Counted from the first letter of the stretch, positions 1 through 5,920 are shown. The stretch is DNA of 6,382 nt from Candidatus Heimdallarchaeota archaeon (GCA_023135215.1 JAGLTP010000083.1:1-6382); one strand, 5' to 3'. Notes: a model not told the origin generated them from the letters alone. A program made the numbers and translations.

Positions 1-1
1 T

Positions 2-1915
2 TTAGTGCAAGCAAGTACAATAAATCAAGCTGGATCATTCTTCACACTAACTATTCTAGTTACTCCAGGAGATGCTTTTGATTATGGAGTGTTTATTGCT
101 AAATATCTTAGGGATTTGAACATTAATTCAAGAATAAAAGTTGTTAATTATGATTGCAATATTCCTAATTCTTATCCTAAAATCAATAAAAATTGGGATC
201 TAGCAATATGTAAATTCGAGAATAAAATTGGAATTCCTGATTTGAGAGATATTTACACAGAAGATGGTTTTAGAAATATTTTCAATCTGAATTCAGATAT
301 CCCTTTTCAGAATGAAAGCGAATATCTTCAAAATGAAGCTGCACAAACACTTGATCTAGAAGAACGACAACAATTGTACTTTGATTGGCAGCAACTATTA
401 ATGAAACATATGATCCCAATACTACCTTTATTTTCAGACAGAATATTTACAACTATATGGTCAAATACAGAAGGTTGGGATATGAGATGGGGATTAAGTG
501 ACAGTATCACTTATATGATGTATAATGGATTGCATAAAGGTCAAAAATCTGCTGATGAACTAAATGTTGCTTTCAGCACAATTGAATCTAATAAACTAGA
601 TTCTGTAGATATACAACTAAGCTTGCTTGAATGGTCTCTAATTAAGGAACCTCTACTCAAATTATCTCCTGATAATTTACCATTAAAAACAGGTATAATA
701 AGAGAATGGGAGGAGATAAAATCCCATCACTTGAAATTTTACATAAGGAATAATTCTTTCTGGAATCCTTCTTTCAATTCGTCAGGGAGAGATTCGACTT
801 CAGATAGCTTGCTCATTGAAACTTCACCTGATAAATGGGAGGTGAGAAATCCTAGCATTTTGATGTCTGGACTTAAAGATGGTGAGGTTAGTGATGGCAC
901 AAACAAGAACATAACTGCGAAAGATGCAGTTTTCACTCTTTTAACAGCATCCAATCCATTAACCTCTGAGAAATCCGATGAATTCATGTGGTTATCAAAC
1001 TGTTATGTAGATCCCTTAGATCCTCTTGCTTTTCACGTTCATATTGATGGAAATCAGGAGACAGAAGTGAATGAACCTTATGCTGATTTCTTTTCCTTGC
1101 TAGATATTGGAATCTTACCTGAATTCTTCCTCAACTCAACCGATGAAACGATTACTTATACAAGTGGAGGAATAAAATGTAAAGGTTTAAATGAAACAAT
1201 AAAAGAAACAATAAATTGGAAAAGTTATGAAATAAGCCCCTTTGGGGGAGGTAAGTTTATGCTAGATTATTATGAAGATAACTTTAAAACTGTGTTAACC
1301 AGAAGTCCCTTTTGGTTCAAGATTGGAGTTATTGATGGAGAAGAAAGAACACCATTTATTGATACAATAAATATCTACGATATTCAAGATGAAGAAGAAA
1401 TAGGTGAAAAATTCAGAAACGGTGAATTGGATTTAGTAAGAACTTTCGAACCGCCAGTTAGAATGAGTTATTACGAGATGAGGTATGAAGTTCAAACTCT
1501 TATACTGGATCATATGTATCTAATAGCTTTTAATTTTGAAAGCGAATTCTTTGGAAAGTCTAGTAATAATATCTGGGTAGAAGGTCCTGATGGCAAGAAT
1601 TATACTGAAGCTTGTACTCTGAAAAGAGCAATTTGCTATACAATAGATAGAGTAGAAATGGATGAAGTAATTCATGGAGGTGATCATATTTTAGGTCACA
1701 GTCCTATTTTTTTCAATACTCCATATTATCACCATGATGAAGTTAAGAAATACTATAGAAATATAACAGCTGCTTGGAGAGAATTTGATTCAACAAGACG
1801 TTTTAAGGTAGGAATAAACACAACAAGAACAACACACCCATCAATAATTGCAGTTCTATGTTTAATTTTAACTTCAAAAATTACATATTATAAGAAAGCG
1901 AGGAGGAAAAGATGA
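2..1915 (+). CDS. SBP family 5 (peptide/nickel-type) extracellular solute-binding protein, circularly permuted, 5' partial
   Basis: Probable extracellular binding protein for a peptide or other small ligand, tethered to the membrane outside the cell. The frame is open to the window edge. The GTG at 5 is probably not the start: from V-Q-A onward the residues align with the signal-peptide cleavage region of the next gene (V-G-A, then F-F-T-L 9-10 residues later), so about 20 N-terminal residues are missing. Numbering from the GTG, residues 12-170 match the C-terminal part of DppA/OppA: FTLTILV strand, 'NWDLAI', helix 'DLEERQQLYFDWQQLL', 'IPILPLFS', 'WSNTEGW'. Residues 186-595 match the N-terminal part: 'EPLLKLSPDN', 'GIIREWEEI', 'FYIRNNSFWNP', 'ITAKDAVFTLL', 'LPEFFLNS', 'FGGGKFMLDYY', 'RSPFWF', 'LKRAICYTIDRVEMDEVIHGG'. 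Residues 611-628 are a short membrane helix followed by KKARRKR. The A-G-Y helix end is degenerate. Family call is strong; the ligand is unknown. Confidence 0.88.
   Translation, partial: LVQASTINQAGSFFTLTILVTPGDAFDYGVFIAKYLRDLNINSRIKVVNYDCNIPNSYPKINKNWDLAICKFENKIGIPDLRDIYTEDGFRNIFNLNSDIPFQNESEYLQNEAAQTLDLEERQQLYFDWQQLLMKHMIPILPLFSDRIFTTIWSNTEGWDMRWGLSDSITYMMYNGLHKGQKSADELNVAFSTIESNKLDSVDIQLSLLEWSLIKEPLLKLSPDNLPLKTGIIREWEEIKSHHLKFYIRNNSFWNPSFNSSGRDSTSDSLLIETSPDKWEVRNPSILMSGLKDGEVSDGTNKNITAKDAVFTLLTASNPLTSEKSDEFMWLSNCYVDPLDPLAFHVHIDGNQETEVNEPYADFFSLLDIGILPEFFLNSTDETITYTSGGIKCKGLNETIKETINWKSYEISPFGGGKFMLDYYEDNFKTVLTRSPFWFKIGVIDGEERTPFIDTINIYDIQDEEEIGEKFRNGELDLVRTFEPPVRMSYYEMRYEVQTLILDHMYLIAFNFESEFFGKSSNNIWVEGPDGKNYTEACTLKRAICYTIDRVEMDEVIHGGDHILGHSPIFFNTPYYHHDEVKKYYRNITAAWREFDSTRRFKVGINTTRTTHPSIIAVLCLILTSKITYYKKARRKR
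1900..1906 (+). promoter_or_regulatory. Shine-Dalgarno site of the second binding-protein gene
   Basis: GAGGAGG lies 5 nt before the ATG at 1912 and inside the last codons of the upstream gene. It matches the core complementary to the archaeal 16S rRNA 3' end. Together with the ATGA stop/start overlap (1912-1915), it indicates translational coupling of the two binding proteins and fixes the start. Confidence 0.85.
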
Positions 1916-3891
1916 AGAAACAAGTAATCGTCACTTTTGTAATTACGTCTCTCCTTTTGTTTTCAACTGTAGGCGCAATAAGTACGCTCAAAGGTGATGA
2001 TTATTTCTTTACTTTGGAAATACACTTTTGGGGAGGTGGGTGGTCTATAGATCATGCTTTATTAAGTAATGACTTTCTAAAAGAAATCAATGTAAATGCT
2101 TATATTCCTGTAGAATATAGATCTTTTTCTTCTTGGTTTGCTTATCTCAAAGAAGATAGAGATTGGGACATAGCAGCTATATGTATTACTGATTTAAATA
2201 GCCAGGATATGAGAAAATACTTTATGGAGAACGGTAGTAGAAATGTTTTCAGTCTTAATTCAGCTCTGCCTTATTATAACGAATGTGAAGAATTTCAATA
2301 TAAAATAGCAAAAACTAATAATTTGGAAGAAAAATCTCAACTGCAAAGAGACTGGCAGAGTTTGTTGATGGATAAAATGTTACCTATTCTGCCAGTTTAT
2401 TCTTCTCAAGATTTTGAAGCAGTTTGGTCGAATGTATTGGGTTATGATGCTGAGTGGGGTTTATCTGATTCTTTATCATATATGTCTTTTGATGGTTATC
2501 ATGAAGGACAAGACAATTTAACAGAACTCAATGGAGCATATCCGCTTTGGTGGACAACATTGAATCCCATATATGGAGGAAATTTAGCAGAACTTCCTAT
2601 AATAGATCTAATTTTTGAACCTCTACTTCAATGGAGTCCAGATTTGAATCCCCTAAAAACTGGAATAATAAAAGAATGGACCAAAATCAACGCGACTCAT
2701 TACGTATTTCAAATGAGAGATGATGTATTCTGGAATCCATCCTACAATACGACTATTAGAACAGAATTATCAAATCCTCTAATTTCCACCCCAGAGGAGG
2801 AATTGATGTTGGGATTGAAAGGGGAGAACTGTAATGGAACAAATCAGCAAGTAACAGCAAAAGATGCTGTATTCACTCTATTAGCTTTATCAAAATACAA
2901 AGCTGGAACTTATAGATGGTTAGCTAATTGCTTTGTAGATCAGGATGATGAATTAGAATTTCATGTTACAATGAATGTTGAACCAAAAACAGTAGAACAG
3001 ATATTCTATGAGGAATTCTGGAAACTTTTGTCTGTTCCTCTCCTACCTGAATTCTTCCTTAATTCATCAGATCCTTTTACTTCTTATACAAAAGGAAATC
3101 AAAGCTACATTGGGTTATATCCTGGAATTGCTCAAACACCTCAATGGTTAACTTATAGCAAATCAGCTTTTGGTTGTGGAAAGTATATGTTAGATTATTG
3201 TAAGTGGATAAATAGTACTGTTCTGAAAAGAAGTCCATATTGGTTTGGTAGAGGTGCTATAGATGGAACAATTCAAAATTGTGAAATTGAAACAATTAAA
3301 ATAAACTATATATCTCGTGACTCCGAAAGTTATAGCGAATTTAAAAGTGGGAAACAAGATTATTTATCATATTTATCTAAGTATTACCAAGAACCAGAAA
3401 TTAGAGAATTGCAATCAAATCCCAATTTTGTTGTGAATACTCCAAGGAGTTCTAGACATTATTTCTTCGTTTTCAATTTTGACAGACCTATAATAGGAGG
3501 AGAAAATAATTACATCTGGCTAGCTGAACCTGGAAAAACAGATTATACTAAAGCTGCTGCAATAAGAAAAGCAATTTGTTATGCTATAGATAATGAAGAA
3601 ATGAATCAATTAATCAATGAAGGAGATTACATTTTGAATTATCAACCAAATCCTTACATAAAAAATTATGATGGAGCAACGTTCCCAATTCAGTATGACA
3701 GAAACTTAACTTTAGCTAAAGAATGGATGGAAGCTGCTGGATATAGTTTTGATGTAATAACATTGCAAGCTAACTCTAATTTAGTCATGGCTGTAATATG
3801 TATTGTATTAACTTCAATATCAGTTTATAAAAATAGAATTGGAAAGGAAAGGAAGAGGAGCAAGTTAGTATACAATATTTTAAGAAAATAA
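1912..3891 (+). CDS. SBP family 5 (peptide/nickel-type) extracellular solute-binding protein, circularly permuted, complete
   Basis: Complete 659-residue paralogue of the preceding protein. Residues 1-22 are a signal peptide (MKKQ, hydrophobic core, cleavage near V-G-A). Residues 31-190 correspond to the C-terminal segment of DppA/OppA-type proteins: 'FFTLEIHFW', 'FLKEINVNAYI', 'DWDIAAI', helix 'NLEEKSQLQRDWQSLL', 'LPILPVYS', 'VWSNVLGYD'. After a linker near 190-205, residues 205-615 follow the family's N-terminal and middle segments: 'LNPIYGGN', 'LIFEPLLQWSPDLNPLKTGI', 'YVFQMRDDVFWNP', 'VTAKDAVFTLL', 'FGCGKYMLDY', 'RSPYWFGRGAIDG', 'IRKAICYAIDNEEMNQLINEG', 'AKEWMEAAGYSFD'. Residues 622-638 are a membrane helix, with a basic cytoplasmic tail to 659. 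There is no lipobox cysteine. Cysteines at 91, 340 and 556 are shared with the paralogue. The segment order is permuted relative to the family. The ATG start is supported by the Shine-Dalgarno site and signal peptide. Substrate unknown; an ABC importer partner is inferred. Confidence 0.93.
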   Translation: MKKQVIVTFVITSLLLFSTVGAISTLKGDDYFFTLEIHFWGGGWSIDHALLSNDFLKEINVNAYIPVEYRSFSSWFAYLKEDRDWDIAAICITDLNSQDMRKYFMENGSRNVFSLNSALPYYNECEEFQYKIAKTNNLEEKSQLQRDWQSLLMDKMLPILPVYSSQDFEAVWSNVLGYDAEWGLSDSLSYMSFDGYHEGQDNLTELNGAYPLWWTTLNPIYGGNLAELPIIDLIFEPLLQWSPDLNPLKTGIIKEWTKINATHYVFQMRDDVFWNPSYNTTIRTELSNPLISTPEEELMLGLKGENCNGTNQQVTAKDAVFTLLALSKYKAGTYRWLANCFVDQDDELEFHVTMNVEPKTVEQIFYEEFWKLLSVPLLPEFFLNSSDPFTSYTKGNQSYIGLYPGIAQTPQWLTYSKSAFGCGKYMLDYCKWINSTVLKRSPYWFGRGAIDGTIQNCEIETIKINYISRDSESYSEFKSGKQDYLSYLSKYYQEPEIRELQSNPNFVVNTPRSSRHYFFVFNFDRPIIGGENNYIWLAEPGKTDYTKAAAIRKAICYAIDNEEMNQLINEGDYILNYQPNPYIKNYDGATFPIQYDRNLTLAKEWMEAAGYSFDVITLQANSNLVMAVICIVLTSISVYKNRIGKERKRSKLVYNILRK

Positions 3892-3892
3892 A

Positions 3893-3898
3893 GTGATC
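3893..3898 (+). promoter_or_regulatory. Shine-Dalgarno-like GTGATC that sets the start of the small membrane protein at 3902
   Basis: GTGATC matches the GGUGAUC part of the complement of the archaeal 16S 3' end and sits 3 nt before the ATG at 3902. The GTG at 3893 is in frame and could be read as a start. However, it lies 1 nt after the previous stop and has no better ribosome site of its own. It is therefore more likely part of the ribosome-binding site than an initiation codon. Confidence 0.55.
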
Positions 3899-3901
3899 AT
3901 C

Positions 3902-4468
3902 ATGTCTAAAATTGCAAAAAGAAGGTTTCTTTTCGTTTTATCTGTTTTTATACTGATTCTAAGTCCATCACAAACTCAAGCAGCTAAAATGAGTAGAATT
4001 GTAAAAGACGAAAATGGAATGAAAATAAAGATCACATGTGAAACGAATACTAGTTTTGTTTCGGAAAGGTTCAGAATTAATCTTACTCTTGAACTAACTA
4101 GACAACCTGATACTGTTGTTAAACTCTACAAGGTTATTGTTAAACTGAGAGTTCTGGTTAATCAAACAGAATTACGTTCAAACAAAACTATTGAATTTGA
4201 TGATGTAAATCAAGATACCCCTCAAAGAAAATCACCTTCAATAGAATATAGAAATACATGGGGAAAAGTAAAACTTCAGCTTCAACTACGATTCTTTTTA
4301 GACCAGACAGAACCGTTACCCAGCTTTCAAATGAGAACCGAATGGCTAGATTTCTTAACTTTTAAAAGTAAAGGTTCATTTGCTACAGATTTTGATTGGG
4401 CTTTTATTATTCTTGGAGTAGGTGCAGTTATTGGAGTCGGACTAGTGCTTTATAAGAAATATCTTTGA
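3902..4468 (+). CDS. Small secreted membrane-anchored protein of unknown function
   Basis: 188 residues from the ATG at 3902 (191 if the in-frame GTG at 3893 were used). I do not recognise a family. Residues 1-28 form a signal peptide: KIAKRR, a hydrophobic stretch, then S-Q-T-Q-A-A. Residues about 32-155 are an ectodomain of alternating hydrophobic and polar residues ('INLTLELTRQ', 'KVIVKLRVLVNQTE', 'KVKLQLQLRFFLDQ'), which suggests a beta-sandwich or Ig-like fold. Four N-X-S/T sequons (N49, N60, N87, N94) are possible glycosylation sites. Residues 166-184 are a Gly-rich membrane helix followed by KKYL, giving an N-out, C-in topology like the binding proteins. It is the last gene of the unit, starting 10 nt after the second binding protein, so a role as an accessory or surface partner of those proteins is plausible but inferred. 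There is a single cysteine, so no internal disulphide. Confidence 0.82.
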   Translation: MSKIAKRRFLFVLSVFILILSPSQTQAAKMSRIVKDENGMKIKITCETNTSFVSERFRINLTLELTRQPDTVVKLYKVIVKLRVLVNQTELRSNKTIEFDDVNQDTPQRKSPSIEYRNTWGKVKLQLQLRFFLDQTEPLPSFQMRTEWLDFLTFKSKGSFATDFDWAFIILGVGAVIGVGLVLYKKYL

Positions 4469-4477
4469 CCTGTATCT

Positions 4478-4500
4478 GAACTAGGTAGTTCTATTTTGAA
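4478..4500 (+). terminator. Weak inverted repeat with T-rich tail after the three-gene unit
   Basis: GAACTAGGTAGTTC (4478-4491) is a near-perfect palindrome, able to form a 5-bp stem with a 4-nt loop. It is followed by TATTTTG, 9 nt after the stop codon at 4468. It could slow or end transcription. The stem is short, so this is a tentative call. Confidence 0.3.
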
Positions 4501-4540
4501 AATAAGTTATAAAAGAAAATTAGAAAAGAAAGGAAGAGAA
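4497..4540 (-). terminator. Pyrimidine/T-rich tract, likely minus-strand terminator
   Basis: The plus strand is almost pure A/G here, so the minus-strand transcript reads as repeated U runs separated by C and A. Archaeal termination is driven mainly by such T-rich tracts in the non-template strand. It lies about 150-190 nt past the stop of the minus-strand gene ending at 4686. The assignment rests on composition alone. Confidence 0.35.
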
Positions 4541-4556
4541 GCTAATAATTATATGG

Positions 4557-4580
4557 ACCAGAAAGAAGAAGCTTTCTGGT
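4557..4580. repeat. 9-bp inverted repeat (hairpin) between convergent genes
   Basis: ACCAGAAAG (4557-4565) pairs perfectly with CTTTCTGGT (4572-4580) around a 6-nt loop. It lies between the plus-strand unit and the minus-strand gene. It may act as a bidirectional 3'-end element, protecting or helping to end both transcripts, and T-rich DNA follows on the plus strand. The rest of 4469-4685 shows no convincing gene. Confidence 0.55.
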
Positions 4581-4590
4581 AAGAGCTTTA

Positions 4591-4680
4591 TCCTTTTCCA
4601 ATCTTATTTGTTTGAAAGTACTTAGTTTAGTATTCATTTTTTTAGTTTTAATCATCATTTTTTTCTCCTCACATTTTTCT
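4591..4680 (+). terminator. Series of T tracts, likely plus-strand terminator region
   Basis: The plus strand carries T runs of 7, 7 and 5 (4637-4643, 4658-4664, 4674-4678) and further T/C-rich DNA from 4591. This is the composition expected of an archaeal multi-T terminator for transcripts coming from the three-gene unit. Transcripts ending here would overlap the 3' end of the minus-strand gene's mRNA. Confidence 0.4.
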
Positions 4681-4685
4681 TTATT

Positions 4686-4961
4686 CTATGATAATGAACC
4701 TCTGAACATTAGGTATTTAACTACTGCTTGGTTCTTACTTGCTCTAACTTGTTCTTGGATTGTAGATCGACTGTATAGTCTTTGTCCAGGTGATAAATCG
4801 TTGTCAGTAGTACTTGAAGTTACTATTTCAGCAACTTGATCAAGAATCTTTTCTAAGTCCTTTGTATAAACACACTCAACTTCATAATTATCCAAAACAT
4901 TATCAAATGCTTGAATGATTTTTGTTTTTTGAATTGTACTTGCTGTCATTTTTTTCACCAT
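4686..4961 (-). CDS. Small hypothetical protein, divergent from the winged-helix regulator
   Basis: 91 residues from the ATG at 4961, or 87 from the ATG at 4949. I do not recognise a family. The product is soluble and mixed-charge, with a helical N-terminal half ('KTKIIQAFDNVLDNYEVE', 'DLEKILDQVAEIV'), then a Ser/Thr/Asp-rich stretch, then a basic C-terminal part containing 'TIQEQVRASKNQAVVKYL'. There is no signal peptide or membrane helix and one cysteine. It is credible as a gene because a clear BRE/TATA element lies on its strand at 5004-5022, about 45-60 nt before the start codon. In addition, GGTGA (4959-4955) stands 5 nt before the second ATG, favouring 4949 as the true start. The plus-strand reading of the same DNA is a hydrophobic product of T-rich sequence and is rejected. 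It is divergently arranged with the regulator at 5190, so it could be that regulator's target or partner. Function unknown. Confidence 0.62.
   Translation of the reverse strand: MVKKMTASTIQKTKIIQAFDNVLDNYEVECVYTKDLEKILDQVAEIVTSSTTDNDLSPGQRLYSRSTIQEQVRASKNQAVVKYLMFRGSLS
4955..4959 (-). promoter_or_regulatory. Shine-Dalgarno-like GGTGA favouring the start at 4949
   Basis: Read on the minus strand, the sequence is ATGGTGAAAAAAATG. GGTGA overlaps the first ATG (4961) and stands 5 nt before the second (4949). It matches the complement of the archaeal 16S 3' end, so the second ATG is the better start and the protein is probably 87 residues. Confidence 0.5.
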
Positions 4962-4974
4962 TTATTCTCATTTT

Positions 4975-5024
4975 TCTCTGAGTTACAATACACTTCTCTC
5001 TGTCTTATATAAACATTTCTCTGA
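4975..5024 (-). repeat. Three TCTCTGW repeats spaced 21-22 bp, possible operator
   Basis: TCTCTGA (4975-4981), TCTCTGT (4997-5003) and TCTCTGA (5018-5024) lie in the same orientation, 22 and 21 bp apart. That is about two helical turns, so they fall on one face of the DNA. The third lies just upstream of the minus-strand TATA box, the second just downstream of it, and the first in the leader. The placement suits a regulator of the small minus-strand gene, perhaps the winged-helix protein encoded next door. The motif is short and the region is pyrimidine-rich, so chance is possible. Confidence 0.35.
5004..5022 (-). promoter_or_regulatory. Archaeal BRE/TATA promoter of the minus-strand gene
   Basis: On the minus strand this reads AGAGAAATGTTTATATAAG: a purine-rich BRE followed by TTTATATA (5013-5006). 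Archaeal initiation about 25 nt downstream would fall near 4983, giving a leader of roughly 20-35 nt. Confidence 0.7.
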
Positions 5025-5130
5025 TTGCGAGAAAATTAAATGTAATTCCACAAGAGGGGTTTAAATTTTATTTTGAGTATTTTTCTAGAAGTGAGGATAA
5101 GAGGCTGAAAGCGCTAATTTTCCCCGATAA

Positions 5131-5147
5131 AGAGAAACGTTTATAAG
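5131..5147 (+). promoter_or_regulatory. Archaeal BRE/TATA promoter of the winged-helix regulator
   Basis: AGAGAAACG followed by TTTATAAG (5140-5147). Transcription would begin about 25 nt downstream, near 5168-5172, leaving a leader of about 20 nt before the ATG at 5190. The first 15 bases differ at only one position from the facing promoter at 5008-5022. Confidence 0.72.
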
Positions 5148-5189
5148 GGACGTAGAAAATATCGTTTTGGTTAAAAGTGTGTGGAATAG

Positions 5190-5888
5190 ATGAGTTCGAA
5201 AGAATATCAAGACGTAATAACATATACACAAGAAGTAGTTAGAGTACTTAAGGAAAAAGAATTAACTGCGCTTTTTGAAGATCAAAATTATGCGCCAATA
5301 TTAATTGCATTGAGAGAGGGACCAATGACGATCAGTGAGCTTGTTCCCAAATATAACCAAATTGTTGCTCAAGATGTAGCAAATAAGAATCTACCTGCTA
5401 AAGAAAAAATCGCAGAGATTGAGAGATTAGAGAGGAAAGATAAAACACTCTATCGTTATGTAAAGGTTCTAGTGGAACAGGGAGTAGTAGCTGAAGCAGG
5501 GAAAAGAGTCAAAATGGGGCAAACAGCAACTGAAACTTTGTTCTGTCGTACAGCTAAAATTTTCTTTACTGCTGATAAAATTAAGGATTGGGGGACATAT
5601 CCAACTTACAAAAAGATGCTTCCAAAGATTGCAAAAATGTTAAGTCTAGCAATGGACCTTCCTGAAATCCCTTTAGACTGTCTAACAAAAATAATGAACA
5701 AAGTTAACAAATGCTATGATGTAGAAGCTTTGGAAGTATTTCAAAAATTCAATGTAGAAATAGCTGATTTAGTTAAGGACAGCTCTTTTGAAGAAATAGA
5801 TTGGATGTTAGATAACTTGAGCACTTTACTCTTAATAATGAGAGGAACACAGTTTGAGAAAGAATTAAGAGAATGCTGTAAGTGCTAG
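5190..5888 (+). CDS. Winged helix-turn-helix (ArsR-like) transcription regulator
   Basis: 232-residue cytoplasmic protein, probably a DNA-binding regulator. The winged-helix region spans about residues 33-126. 'APILIALREGPMTISELVPKYNQ' (35-57) is the first helix and start of the HTH. 'KTLYRYVKVLVEQGVVAEAG' (85-104) looks like the recognition helix and entry to the wing. 'KRVKMGQTATETLFCRTAKIFF' covers the wing and following strand. Between the two HTH parts is a charged helical insert of about 25-30 residues ('NKNLPAKEKIAEIERLERKDK', 65-85), longer than in standard ArsR or MarR proteins. Residues 137-232 are a helical C-terminal domain, perhaps for dimerisation or ligand binding. Cysteines at 119, 164, 175, 229, 230 and 232 include a terminal C-C-K-C that could bind metal or sense redox. 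The ATG start is supported by a TATA box about 45 nt upstream; the Shine-Dalgarno site is weak. Neighbours are a divergent small gene and a downstream HAAS-like membrane protein, both candidate targets. Confidence 0.82.
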   Translation: MSSKEYQDVITYTQEVVRVLKEKELTALFEDQNYAPILIALREGPMTISELVPKYNQIVAQDVANKNLPAKEKIAEIERLERKDKTLYRYVKVLVEQGVVAEAGKRVKMGQTATETLFCRTAKIFFTADKIKDWGTYPTYKKMLPKIAKMLSLAMDLPEIPLDCLTKIMNKVNKCYDVEALEVFQKFNVEIADLVKDSSFEEIDWMLDNLSTLLLIMRGTQFEKELRECCKC

Positions 5889-5920
5889 CAGAAATAATAA
5901 CAGTAACTCAAGAATTTCAT

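Noticed and set aside
5..7. GTG as start codon of the first binding protein
   Set aside because: It falls at the position of the signal-peptide cleavage site by alignment with the paralogue, so the protein would have no export signal. The frame is open upstream.
328..987. Two minus-strand frames (328-510 and 739-987)
   Set aside because: Both lie wholly inside the first binding-protein gene, with no start signals and low-complexity products; they are shadows.
1912..3891. N-terminal 180 residues as an unrelated extra domain fused to a standard binding protein
   Set aside because: These residues carry the motifs of the normal C-terminal segment in the right order, and no other copy of that segment exists after residue 615.
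4612..4839. Plus-strand frame coding a hydrophobic 75-residue product (TTG start)
   Set aside because: It starts with TTG without a ribosome site or nearby TATA box. Its hydrophobicity comes from T-rich intergenic DNA, and it lies antisense to the minus-strand gene that has a good promoter.
5110..5115. AGCGCT palindrome upstream of the regulator promoter
   Set aside because: It is only 6 bp, with no second copy in the window and no clear relation to the promoter; likely chance.
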